Origin: Candidatus Bathyarchaeota archaeon
GTDB taxonomy: Archaea; Thermoproteota; Bathyarchaeia; TCS64
Length of the DNA stretch: 41,807 bases
Direction of reading: 5' to 3'
Assembly (NCBI GenBank): GCA_016783485.1
Contig: JADHWM010000011.1
Span: forward strand, 1 to 41,807
The notes under the pieces are model-generated. The model did no database searches. It was not told the DNA's origin and saw only the letters and a list, made by a program, of their open reading frames with translations. The translations under genes and the position numbers were made by a program. Shown one piece after another: positions 33,420 through 41,074 of the stretch (the stretch's first letter is position 1; every line of letters begins with the position of its first letter).

Positions 33420-34541
33420 GTGAGGGTCGAATCTTTCAGAGTGGAGAAGTGGCTCAACGAATACGAGCACAACGTTGAGATCAACGTCTCGGAGACATGC
33501 ATTGAACCCTTCACGATCGGGGAGTTCCTCCACCTCATGGGACGGGAAAACTTCTTCAACGAGATGTGGGACACCCAGCTCACATACGGTTACATACCGG
33601 GATCCCTAGGGCTCAGGACCGGGATTTCCAAGCTTTATGAAGGACTGGGGCCCGAGAACACCTTGGTTGCGGGAGGTGCCATAGGGGCCAACTTCCTGGT
33701 CTTCTACAGCCTCGTCGAGCCCGGGGACAACATCGTCTCGGTCGTCCCCACTTACCAGCAGCTTTACAGCGTGGCTAGGTCTTTCGGTGCCGACGTAAAG
33801 TTCTTGAGGCTGAAAATGGAGGACGGCTGGTTGCCGGACACCGACGAACTGGGGAGGCTCGTCGACGACAGCACCAAGCTCATCGTCATCAACAACCCCA
33901 ACAATCCCACCGGGAGCCTCATCGGCAACGAGATGCTGAAGGAGATATGCGAGATCGCAGAGGAGGCGGGGGCTTACCTCCTCGACGACGAATCCTACAG
34001 GGGCGTCTACATCGACCCTTCAGACAGGGTCTTCTCGGTTGTCGAACTCTACCATAATGGAATAGCGACCGGTTCGTTCTCGAAGCCCCTTTCCTTAACA
34101 GGGTTGAGGCTGGGCTGGATCGCGGCCAACGAGGATGTAATCTCGAAATGCGAGGACCGCAGGGACTATACGACTATTAGCAATGGGATGATCGACGATG
34201 CCCTCGCGACCCTCGCCGTGGAGAACGTGGAGAGGATCACGAAGAGGAACGCGGAGATCGTACGCCGCAACTATGAGGTCCTCTCAGAGTGGGTGGAGGA
34301 AGAGCCCCTCATCGACTGGGTCCCACCACGGGGAGGCACCATCGCATTCCTGCGGTACCATCTCGATATGACCTCAGAGGAGCTATGCCGCCGTCTGATA
34401 GACGAAAAGAGCACTCTCCTTGTTCCGGGGAGCTGTTTCGAGACCGAGGGGTTCGTCAGGATCGGATGGGGTGGGGATGCGGAGAAGCTGGCGGAGGGAC
34501 TGTCCCGATTAAAGGAGTTCCTCTATGAGCACAGAGCTTGA
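33420..34541 (+). CDS. class I/II PLP aminotransferase
   Basis: A 373-aa fold-type I aminotransferase. Cofactor residues are the Asn in NNPNNPTGS near residue 162, the Asp-Tyr pair in LLDDESYRGVY, the Lys in TGSFSKPLSLTGLRLGW near residue 223, and the final Arg in GFVRIGWGG, which binds the substrate carboxylate. The N-terminal region YGYIPGSLGLR matches the family. The amino acid used cannot be read; capreomycidine-synthase-like or aspartate-type members are possible. The start is GTG, 68 bp after nucS on the same strand. Confidence 0.85.
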   Translation: MRVESFRVEKWLNEYEHNVEINVSETCIEPFTIGEFLHLMGRENFFNEMWDTQLTYGYIPGSLGLRTGISKLYEGLGPENTLVAGGAIGANFLVFYSLVEPGDNIVSVVPTYQQLYSVARSFGADVKFLRLKMEDGWLPDTDELGRLVDDSTKLIVINNPNNPTGSLIGNEMLKEICEIAEEAGAYLLDDESYRGVYIDPSDRVFSVVELYHNGIATGSFSKPLSLTGLRLGWIAANEDVISKCEDRRDYTTISNGMIDDALATLAVENVERITKRNAEIVRRNYEVLSEWVEEEPLIDWVPPRGGTIAFLRYHLDMTSEELCRRLIDEKSTLLVPGSCFETEGFVRIGWGGDAEKLAEGLSRLKEFLYEHRA

Positions 34542-34576
34542 TTAACTGGGCTCATAGACCAAATTTCCCCACTTTT

Positions 34577-34594
34577 GTCACGTTAATATGAGAC
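34577..34594. promoter_or_regulatory. 18-bp imperfect palindrome, copy 4 of 5
   Basis: The core GTCACGTTAATATGAGAC is preceded by TTTT and followed by AAATCC. It has one mismatch and one G-T pair between arms. It lies 35 bp after the aminotransferase stop and about 250 bp upstream of the winged-helix gene, so its position fits a terminator or spacer role at least as well as an operator. Confidence 0.55.
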
Positions 34595-34799
34595 AAATCC
34601 CTGGGTTCAGGAAGATTAATCCATATTTAGTTTCACGTTTATATCCCGTAAACATCTCTCCTAAACATATGTTCCTGATCCATGTTTTTCCCACATATGG
34701 AAGATCAATCGAAAATCGGGAAACCATTCCTAATATTGGATAAAAAGGCTTTATTTATGTGAAATGGGGGAAATTCTTTCTTAATTCGCCAGAGAAGCC

Positions 34800-34806
34800 T
34801 TATATC
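34800..34806 (+). promoter_or_regulatory. TATA box for the 81-aa winged-helix gene
   Basis: TTATATC lies about 44 bp upstream of the GTG at 34847, giving a leader of about 20 bases that contains the ribosome-binding site GAGGTG at 34835-34840. Confidence 0.55.
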
Positions 34807-34846
34807 TAAATTAAATTCCTTAATATCCAATGAAGAGGTGTAATCC

Positions 34847-35092
34847 GTGAGAAGAAACGACCTCGATATCTGCGCCGACATCCTCCAGGTGGCGAGAGCG
34901 GGCGCTAAGAAGACCCAGATCGTGTATCAGGCCAACCTGAACTTCAAGATTGTGAAAGGCTACCTACAGAGGCTCATCGCTAACGGGATGCTGGACCCCA
35001 ATCAGGAGGGGAGGCTGTTCGTGACCACTAGTGAGGGGGTCGATTTCCTCGAGCGGTACAGGGCCCTCGTGAGCCCCTTCAAGGTAAATTAG
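34847..35092 (+). CDS. small winged-helix DNA-binding protein
   Basis: An 81-aa protein composed almost only of a winged helix. It has a first helix with ICADILQVARAGAKKTQIVY, a recognition-type helix FKIVKGYLQRLIANGML, and the wing strands GRLFVTTSEGVDFLERY. It resembles the short archaeal HTH_45/SSO10a-like regulators. It starts at GTG with GAGGTG seven bases ahead and its own TATA box. A 24-codon hydrophobic open frame follows 16 bp later behind a strong ribosome-binding site, so the two probably form an operon. Confidence 0.82.
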   Translation: MRRNDLDICADILQVARAGAKKTQIVYQANLNFKIVKGYLQRLIANGMLDPNQEGRLFVTTSEGVDFLERYRALVSPFKVN

Positions 35093-35108
35093 GAAAGGAG
35101 GATGGAAG

Positions 35109-35183
35109 ATGTTCGTGGCTTATATTCTGATGCTGATCCTGAGCACCCTCTCAGTCGGCGCATCTCTAAAACGGAAGATGTGA
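35109..35183 (+). CDS. 24-aa hydrophobic microprotein
   Basis: The peptide begins MFVAYILMLILSTLSVGASL and ends in KRKM, so it is one membrane-spanning helix with a basic end. AAGGAGG (35095-35101) lies seven bases before the ATG, the best-placed ribosome-binding site near any small frame in the window. It follows the winged-helix gene by 16 bp. A competing ATG at 35102 in another frame overlaps the ribosome-binding site and is less likely. The function is unknown; a membrane partner of the regulator is conceivable. Confidence 0.5.
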   Translation: MFVAYILMLILSTLSVGASLKRKM

Positions 35184-35240
35184 TAATACGGGCGCATTTT
35201 TCAGCGCCTATAAGACTACCCTTTTTGAAGAGAATTTCTT

Positions 35241-35387
35241 CTAGATGATCTCCAGTTTCTTTCCTCTTCTCTCGATGGCCTCGATTACGCTGTCGAGCTG
35301 CTCGATGGTGATTTTCGCGTTCATCTGAACCCTGATCCGAGCCCGATCATGAGCAAACATGGGAAACACAAATAGTTTCGAAGGCGG
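35241..35387 (-). pseudogene. C-terminal remnant of 2-amino-3-ketobutyrate CoA ligase (kbl)
   Basis: The last 48 codons before the TAG at 35241 read as the C-terminus of glycine C-acetyltransferase (LFVFPMFAHDRARIRVQM and a final helix ending GKKLEII), matching the QARIRTQMSAAHT..IGKQLG end of E. coli Kbl. The remaining 350 or so codons are missing. Upstream on this strand the sequence is the 5' end of the broken tdh gene, so a deletion or rearrangement removed most of kbl. Kbl turns 2-amino-3-oxobutyrate into glycine and acetyl-CoA, the step after threonine dehydrogenase. Confidence 0.75.
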
Positions 35388-35408
35388 TTTTAGTTGTCCC
35401 CGGTAGTC

Positions 35409-36363
35409 ATGAAATGGGTTCTGGTCACGGGGGCGTCGGGACAGATCGGCTCCGAGCTCACACCTAAGCTGAGAGAGGTAAGGCAGCGAGAACGTGGGCG
35501 CCTCAGATATTCGGGAGCCGAATAGGACACTCATCAGCCAAGGCCCCTATGAAATCTTAGAAGTAACTGAACAAGAGAGACTGGAAAGGGTAGTCCGAGA
35601 GCACGAGATAGATGCGATCTATCACCTCGCCGCAATCCTATCAGCCACTGGAGAGAGGAATCCCCAACTCGCTTGGCATGTAAACACCCTGGGGCTTCAC
35701 AATGTGCTCGAGGTGGCCCGGGAGCTAGACCTGGTGAGGGTTTTCCACTCGAGCTCCATCGCCGTCTTCGACCCCGAGACCCCCAAGGACTTTACCCCCC
35801 AGGAGACAATTTTACACCCGAAAACAGTATACGGAATTACCAAGGTGACTGGAGAGCTTCTGGGGGACTATTTCAACAAATATGGGGTGGACATCAAGGG
35901 CGTTCGTTTTCCTGGGGTCATCAGCAGCGTCGCTCCTCCGGGCGGAGGAACCACGGACTACGCTGTGGAGACCTTCTATGAAGCGATGAAGAACGGTCGA
36001 TATACCTGTTTCGTAGAGGAGAGGCCTGTTCTCCCCATGATATACATGCCTGACGGCCTCAAGGTTACCCTAGATGTCATGGATGCCGACCTCTCGAGGC
36101 TAAAGAATCACACGGACTTTAACTTAGCAGGGGTTAGTTTCTCGGTCGGAGAACTTGCATCAAAGATCCGGAAGCATATACCCGATTTCGAGGTCTCGTA
36201 TGTCCCTGATTATCGGCAGGAGATAGCAGACACTTGGCCCCACTCCATCGACGATTCTGCAGCGAGAGAGGAGTGGGGTTGAGAGCCCCAATATGATCTT
36301 GAGTCCATGACTTTGGATATGTTGAGCTGTTTAAGGTCTCCTTATGAGAGCGGCAGCCTTTGA
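35409..36363 (+). pseudogene. decayed L-threonine 3-dehydrogenase (SDR/epimerase type)
   Basis: Reading from the ATG at 35409 gives the Rossmann start MKWVLVTGASGQIGSEL. Then the frame breaks near 35476, where a 2-bp loss in an AG repeat and a TAC-to-TAA change explain the sequence. The rest (YHLAAILSATGERNPQLAW, FHSSSIAVF, YGITKVTGELLG, PGVISSVAPPGGGTTDYAV, RSIDDSAAREEWG-like end) is clearly the SDR-type threonine dehydrogenase, with Tyr and Lys of YGITK kept. A further TGA at 36280 replaces the usual Trp codon, after which PQYDLESMTLDML continues the homology. Three separate lesions argue for real decay, not sequencing error. Confidence 0.8.
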
Positions 36364-36440
36364 TATTACACGCTTTTATTAATTATGAGTGGAAGAAGAA
36401 GGCGAAACTTTAATATTCTTTTTATTCCTGAATATATGTG

Positions 36441-37184
36441 ATGGTGGACCAGACAAATTCCGGGGTTATCGCAGATTATCTGGATATCCGTGCACTAGAT
36501 CAACTGTTTGAAGTAGACCTCAAACCGCTCAAAAATGCCAATGCGAGGATACTATACAAGATCTTCCTGAATTCTAAAAAATCAAAACATCTCACCACCC
36601 TCGACATACAGGACTTGCTTAAGAGCACCGACCTCACGCTTCACAAGAAGGAGATAAACGCATGGCTCAGCAGCCTCCAGGTAGCCGGACTCATAACCAA
36701 AGAGCACGAACGCGGAAAGCCCACAACAATAGACTATGTAGGCCGATACACATACGATCTCTGGAGTCTCACAGAGAAAGGGCGAGACGTAGCAAAAGTA
36801 ATAGAGATACTTTCCTCAAAAAAGACTAGTCTTAATCACCCTGAAAACATTGTGAACGGAGCCGACTTTGAGGAAACAGAGATAATTAGTGGTGCAGATT
36901 CAGACGAATACACCGATCAGGTGACCATACAACTCCTGAGGGCGGTCCTAGACTCAAAGGACACTGTCACCCTCAACGAACTCAGAGAGAGAATGTCTCC
37001 CTCGCCGGAGGTACTCATAGAATTGATGTCTCAAGGAACTCTCAACGGTCTTCTTAAAGCGAAACCGGTCGAGCCTACGAGCTTTAGAGATAAAATATTC
37101 GGGTATCTGGGTATACATAAGAGACAGAAATATCGGCTAGAGGTCACCGATAAGGGTCGGCAAATTCTCGTGGGCGTCACGTAG
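36441..37184 (+). CDS. two-winged-helix-like transcription regulator candidate
   Basis: A 247-aa soluble protein. The first half (about residues 30-120) reads as a winged helix: ARILYKIFLNSKKSKHLTTL, LHKKEINAWLSSLQVAGLIT, then a wing with TYDLWSLTEKGRDVA. After an acidic linker a second helical unit follows (TIQLLRAVLDSKDTVTLNEL, SPEVLIELMSQGTLNGLL) and a final strand-like YRLEVTDKGRQILV, again wing-like. It probably binds DNA through one or both halves. I took the ATG at 36441 over the GTG just before it. A TTTAATATTC box near 36408-36417 suits a short leader. Confidence 0.72.
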   Translation: MVDQTNSGVIADYLDIRALDQLFEVDLKPLKNANARILYKIFLNSKKSKHLTTLDIQDLLKSTDLTLHKKEINAWLSSLQVAGLITKEHERGKPTTIDYVGRYTYDLWSLTEKGRDVAKVIEILSSKKTSLNHPENIVNGADFEETEIISGADSDEYTDQVTIQLLRAVLDSKDTVTLNELRERMSPSPEVLIELMSQGTLNGLLKAKPVEPTSFRDKIFGYLGIHKRQKYRLEVTDKGRQILVGVT

Positions 37185-37230
37185 TTTTTCTTGGGGTTTT
37201 CGAGTGCATTTAGACTAGGTATTTAGGTGT

Positions 37231-37258
37231 TGAAAAAGATGATTTACGGGCTTTTTCA
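37231..37258. terminator. A/T-stem hairpin after the two-winged-helix gene
   Basis: TGAAAAAG (37231-37238) and CTTTTTCA (37251-37258) form a perfect 8-bp stem with a 12-nt loop, 46 bp after the stop at 37184. The T-run inside the right arm would suit termination, but the AT-rich stem is weak. Confidence 0.35.
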
Positions 37259-37402
37259 GCGAAATTTTGAATGGACATGGAATGTGTCCCTCACTCCGGA
37301 CCATAGTTTTATTCAACGGCAATTCCGAGTCTATTCGTGTAAAAAACGTCGGAAAAAGGGATAAAAAATAACATAACATCGTCAATTTTCTTGTCCGATC
37401 AT

Positions 37403-37440
37403 CGACGCCTTATAGTATATGTACCTTCGAAATTAGGGAC
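37403..37440 (-). repeat. 38-bp dispersed element, copy B (inverted)
   Basis: Reverse complement of this segment reads GAAGGTACATATACTATAAG then GCGTCG at its core and matches 30911-30948 at 33 of 38 positions. No minus-strand gene starts nearby, so a promoter role would imply a small transcript running leftwards. Confidence 0.55.
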
Positions 37441-37605
37441 ATAAATCTTGTCCACAGTTTGGGAGGGGGGATTTCTTTTTCATACCCTTTTCGAAGTCGA
37501 CTCATCAATCCGATTCATATCTTGTAGGAACATTCAATGAAATAATACACTAATATTGCTAATCAGTCATAGGATAATGATACAGTTCGCCGAGGAGGAT
37601 GCCGG

Positions 37606-39108
37606 ATGACCACGATCAGGGTGACGGAAAGCATTTGCCCCGAATGCCTGAACGTGCTGCCCGCGACGCTCTTCGTTGAAGATGACAAGGTCTACATGAA
37701 GAAGACCTGCCCCGACCACGGAGAGTTCAAAGATCTGGTCTGGGGGGACTACTCCGAATACAAGAGGACTATGTCTTTCTACCGCGTCGGCGCCCGACTC
37801 GAGAACCCCAGAACCCAGGTCAAAGAGGGTTGCCCCTACGACTGCGGTATCTGCCCAGATCATAAGTCCCAGACTATCCTCGCGATCATAGATGTCACCA
37901 ACAGGTGCAACCTGAGGTGCCCCATCTGCTTCGCCCACGCGGGAGCCGCAGGATACCTGTACGAGCCCACGAAGGAGGAGATCCGGGGCATCCTAGAGAA
38001 CTTGATGACTAACAAGCCGGTCATCCCCCCCGCTGTCCAGTATAGCGGCGGGGAGCCCACGGTGAGGGAGGACCTGGCTGAACTGGTCCGGATGGCCGAT
38101 GATATGGGCTTCATGCACGTCGAGATCAACTCCAACGGGATACGTATGGCCCAGAGTCCTGAATACTGCAGGGAACTCAAGAGAGCCGGGACTAGTACCG
38201 TATATCTCCAGTTTGACGGGGTCACTCCTGAGCCTTACATATACGCGAGGGGATTCAACCTCCTCCCGTTGAAGATCAGGGCCATAGAGAACCTCCACAA
38301 GGCGGGCTTCAACAGCATCGTGCTGGTCCCGGTGCTCATAAAGGGCGTAAACAACGGCCAGGTCGGGGACATATTGCGTTTCGCCATGGAACACCATCAT
38401 ACCGTGAGGGCCGTGAACTTCCAGCCCGTCGCGTTCACGGGGAGGATCTCCAAGGGGGAACGGGAGAAGATGCGTATAACCATCCCTGACCTGATGCGTC
38501 TCATGGAGGAGCAGACCAAGGGGCTTATCAAGTGTGCCGACTGGTTCCCCGTTCCAGCGGCCAATCCCTTCAGCAGGTTCGTGGGCCACCTCAAGGACAT
38601 AAAATTCGTGGACTTCAGCGCCCACCCCCAGTGCGGAATGGCCACTTACCTCATCGTCGAAAAAGGGGAGATCAAACCCATCACCCATTACATCGAGATC
38701 AACCAGTTCATCGAGTCCCTCGAGAACGGGAACAGGATGATCGAGAACGGGCATAAAACCCGGGCCAAGATCGAGACCGCCGCGAAAGCCCTCCAGAACA
38801 TTGATCTAGGATTGTTCAGGAAACACGTTCTCCCCGTCCTGAAGGATGGGGACTACAAGAGCCTCAGCGACCTCCACCACAATATGATAATGGTGGGGGC
38901 CATGCACTTCATGGACCCTTACAACTTCGACCTTGAACGCGCATCCCGCTGCGTCATCCACTACGCCGTCCCGGATGGCAGGATAATCCCCTTCTGCACC
39001 ATGAACACCATCCACCGCCAGGAGATCGAGAGGCAGTTCGCGAGGCCCATCGATACCTCCAGGATCACCCCCCTCGTCGACATCAAAGCGATCTCAGGCG
39101 ACATGTAA
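37606..39108 (+). CDS. tes: radical SAM protein, probable tetraether lipid synthase (Tes)
   Basis: A 500-aa radical SAM enzyme with extra N-terminal metal motifs: CPEC at residues 11-14 with Cys35 (TCPDHGEFKD), CPYDCGICPDHK (Cys76, 80, 83) and the SAM cluster CNLRCPIC (Cys101, 105, 108). YSGGEPTVRED is the SAM-binding strand. This architecture and length match MJ0619-type tetraether synthase, which joins lipid tails into membrane-spanning tetraethers. Close paralogues with other substrates exist, so the name is probable. A strong GGAGG ribosome-binding site lies seven bases before the ATG. The gene is alone in its direction until the membrane cytochrome gene 54 bp after. Confidence 0.72.
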   Translation: MTTIRVTESICPECLNVLPATLFVEDDKVYMKKTCPDHGEFKDLVWGDYSEYKRTMSFYRVGARLENPRTQVKEGCPYDCGICPDHKSQTILAIIDVTNRCNLRCPICFAHAGAAGYLYEPTKEEIRGILENLMTNKPVIPPAVQYSGGEPTVREDLAELVRMADDMGFMHVEINSNGIRMAQSPEYCRELKRAGTSTVYLQFDGVTPEPYIYARGFNLLPLKIRAIENLHKAGFNSIVLVPVLIKGVNNGQVGDILRFAMEHHHTVRAVNFQPVAFTGRISKGEREKMRITIPDLMRLMEEQTKGLIKCADWFPVPAANPFSRFVGHLKDIKFVDFSAHPQCGMATYLIVEKGEIKPITHYIEINQFIESLENGNRMIENGHKTRAKIETAAKALQNIDLGLFRKHVLPVLKDGDYKSLSDLHHNMIMVGAMHFMDPYNFDLERASRCVIHYAVPDGRIIPFCTMNTIHRQEIERQFARPIDTSRITPLVDIKAISGDM

Positions 39109-39132
39109 GCCCCGAGGGGCCAGCTGTAAATC

Positions 39133-39138
39133 TTTAAA
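39133..39138 (+). promoter_or_regulatory. TATA box of the cytochrome/molybdopterin fusion gene
   Basis: TTTAAA lies 25-30 bp ahead of the ATG at 39163, so the message should be leaderless. A small GCCCC-GA-GGGGC hairpin at 39109-39120 precedes it and may end the previous transcript. Confidence 0.5.
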
Positions 39139-39162
39139 GGGCGCGGTTACGCCCCAACGGGA

Positions 39163-40344
39163 ATGGCGAAGAGTCTTCGACCACGCCTCATCAAGTTCAA
39201 TAGGGGGCTCTCGTGGACTCTGTCCGTATTCTCCGTGACGCTGCTCGCCACCGGATACGGTCAGACGATCCTGGATATCGAGGCGGATATCGCCGCAAGG
39301 ATACACGCCCTACAGGGCGTGATCTTCATGGTCCTATTGCTCTTCCACGCGGCGATATCCCTGTTCGTACTCTGGTACGACTGGGAAGGCAATATCGGGA
39401 AATTCCTGCGAGGGGAGCTCTCCAATCTCTCGAAGATGAGGCTGGCCCAGAGGTTCACCGGATTAGTCCTGATAATAACGGGATTCCTCGTGGGAATCAC
39501 CGGTATCGACTGGTTCAAGCTGGGCCTCGGCTGGCTCTTCCCGTTCAAGAGCCACATCAACTACGACGTATTCTTGACCGTCAGCGGTATTCTCCACGTC
39601 GCCATCGGCGTAAACTTCGCACTGATGAGGAGGCGGCTCCGGATCAAGGATTCCCCTCCGACTATAGCAGCAGTCTCCCAGACCCGTAGAGACTCCATCA
39701 TCCTCATCGCCGGAACCGTAGTCACACTGTTCTCTGCGTTGTATCTCGGTAGTATAACAAGACTGAGCAACGTAGCTGAGAGGCTCACAAGCCTCGTGCC
39801 CCCGGGCCAATACGAGGTGGCAAGCCTAAGGAAGCTCCACGTTGAACTCCCGGATGCATTCGACGAGAATAATTGGACCCTGGAGGTGGATGGCCTCGTG
39901 GAGAACCCACTGATCCTGAGTTACAGAGAGCTCTTGGCCCTCCCCCGGGTCACGAGGGTCTCCCCTTTCCACTGCGTCACGGGCTGGTCTCGGCTGAAGA
40001 ATGTGTGGGAGGGAACCCTCTTCAGCACCATTATGCGGGAAGCGAAGCCCCTGAAGGAGGCGAAGTATGCCACCATTGAATGCGAAAAAAGTTACACTAC
40101 ATCCCTCCCCCTGTCAGACTTGGCCAGGGACGATGTTATGCTCGCTTGCAGATTGGATTATGCCGAGCTACCTCACCCCCATGGAGGCCCATTCAGGCTC
40201 GTAGTTCCCCACAAATACGCCTACAAGAGCGCCAAGTGGGTGAGGAGAATAAGGTTCACGGAGAAACAAGAGCTCGGGTTCTGGGAGTCGACGGGCTACA
40301 GCAACACGGCGGACCCTTGGACCGAGGATCGGTACTCAAGCTGA
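39163..40344 (+). CDS. membrane cytochrome b-like domain fused to a sulfite-oxidase-type molybdopterin domain
   Basis: A 393-aa fusion. Residues 1-200 hold about five membrane spans with His48, His62, His131 and His145 placed as possible haem ligands, as in small cytochrome b561-like anchors. Residues 225-390 are a sulfite-oxidase/YedY-type Mo-pterin domain, with Cys271 in FHCVTGWS as the metal ligand and PHGGPFRLVVPHKYAYKSAKWV as the later cofactor segment. In bacteria the comparable MsrP and MsrQ are separate proteins (methionine sulfoxide repair); here both functions are in one chain. The molybdopterin domain would sit outside the membrane. The substrate is unknown. Confidence 0.85.
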   Translation: MAKSLRPRLIKFNRGLSWTLSVFSVTLLATGYGQTILDIEADIAARIHALQGVIFMVLLLFHAAISLFVLWYDWEGNIGKFLRGELSNLSKMRLAQRFTGLVLIITGFLVGITGIDWFKLGLGWLFPFKSHINYDVFLTVSGILHVAIGVNFALMRRRLRIKDSPPTIAAVSQTRRDSIILIAGTVVTLFSALYLGSITRLSNVAERLTSLVPPGQYEVASLRKLHVELPDAFDENNWTLEVDGLVENPLILSYRELLALPRVTRVSPFHCVTGWSRLKNVWEGTLFSTIMREAKPLKEAKYATIECEKSYTTSLPLSDLARDDVMLACRLDYAELPHPHGGPFRLVVPHKYAYKSAKWVRRIRFTEKQELGFWESTGYSNTADPWTEDRYSS

Positions 40345-40481
40345 TTTTATGATCACATTTCCGTCGCAAATAGGGTAGTCTAACACATCCGGGAAATGCT
40401 TGTTAAAAACGGGTATTCAGGCAAATTCCGTGTTTGGTTTGGATGAAGATTTTTTTTTAAGAAAACGAGGGAGACCTGTCC

Positions 40482-40985
40482 CTAGAGGCTGAGGCGATCT
40501 TTCACTGCTATGGATACCGGTATCCCTACTACGCCCGCGACGAGCATCTGGACAAGGTTAAAGGGGGCCTCGGCAATCGCTGCCCCGAAGCCGTACATGA
40601 ATACTTGGACGATGAAGTAGCCGGCGACCATGACGAGGGCCCCCGCGACCCACGCTATGATCGTCTTGTTGATGGTCCTAGTCTTGGGGTCTCCCGCTAG
40701 GGTGCCCGCGACGTAGCCCTCGGCCCCCTTGATCACCGCCGTGAAGATGACCCAGTTGTACCAGCCTCCCAGGAGGTCCGCGAGGCCTGACCCCAGCCCC
40801 CCTGCTAGGGCCCCTACGACGGGACCGAAGATGAGGGCTGTGCTCATGACTATGGCGTCCCCGAAGTTGAAGTATCCCGAGGTCGCGGGGATGGGGAACG
40901 CGAACATCATTGTGGCGATGGTGGCGAGGGCGCCCATTACTGCTATGGCTGCTATCTCTTTCGTTCCTAGTTTGAATCCACTCAT
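40482..40985 (-). CDS. ECF-type transporter substrate-binding (S) subunit
   Basis: A 167-aa protein with about five to six membrane spans, an S component of an energy-coupling-factor vitamin transporter (PF07155-like). The N-terminal IAAIAVMGALATIATMMF and the signature FNFGDAIVMSTALIFGPVVG then GGLGSGLADLLGG are typical. The S unit binds the vitamin and needs an EcfAAT energising module, which is not in the window. The vitamin is not readable from sequence. Its promoter is framed by an inverted repeat (41014-41059), and palindrome copy 5 lies just beyond, so expression is probably regulated. Confidence 0.85.
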   Translation of the reverse strand: MSGFKLGTKEIAAIAVMGALATIATMMFAFPIPATSGYFNFGDAIVMSTALIFGPVVGALAGGLGSGLADLLGGWYNWVIFTAVIKGAEGYVAGTLAGDPKTRTINKTIIAWVAGALVMVAGYFIVQVFMYGFGAAIAEAPFNLVQMLVAGVVGIPVSIAVKDRLSL

Positions 40986-41013
40986 ATCGATTCCTCTTTC
41001 TGTTCGGTCTTGT

Positions 41014-41059
41014 TATAGTTACGACTAATATATTTAAAAATATTGTAGTTTCAACTATA
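41014..41059 (-). promoter_or_regulatory. inverted repeat framing the TATA box of the ECF S gene
   Basis: TATAGTTACGACTA (41014-41027) and TAGTTTCAACTATA (41046-41059) are imperfect complements (11 of 14) placed either side of the AT-rich centre with TATTTAAAAATAT. On the minus strand that centre would be the TATA box, about 40-50 bp ahead of the ATG at 40985. A repressor dimer bound here would cover the promoter. Confidence 0.5.
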
Positions 41060-41074
41060 GTATATCGTGGTTTC

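Larger units (their letters stand above)
34542..34846. other. 305-bp AT-rich intergenic region
   Basis: No gene is visible. The region holds palindrome copy 4 (34577-34594), a second TATA-like box (GGCTTTATTTATG near 34750) and the likely promoter of the winged-helix gene (34800-34806). Short AT-rich palindromes such as AACATATGTT also occur. Confidence 0.55.
37185..37605. other. 421-bp AT-rich intergenic region with repeats and hairpins
   Basis: No gene is visible. It holds a hairpin candidate (37231-37258), a short GGACA/TGTCC inverted repeat near 37264-37280, the motif GTGTAAAAAACGTCG (37337-37351), the inverted copy B of the 38-bp element (37403-37440) and the ribosome-binding site of the radical SAM gene (GGAGG at 37594-37598). 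Its length and structure leave room for a small RNA, but nothing in it matches a known RNA family. Confidence 0.55.

Noticed and set aside
37264-37280. GGACA...TGTCC inverted repeat as a sixth member of the 18-bp palindrome family
   Set aside because: Arms are in the wrong order and spacing differs from the five copies.
37993-38754. Minus-strand open frame of 253 codons opposite the radical SAM gene
   Set aside because: His/Val/Asp-rich shadow translation with no motif, opposite a clear enzyme gene.
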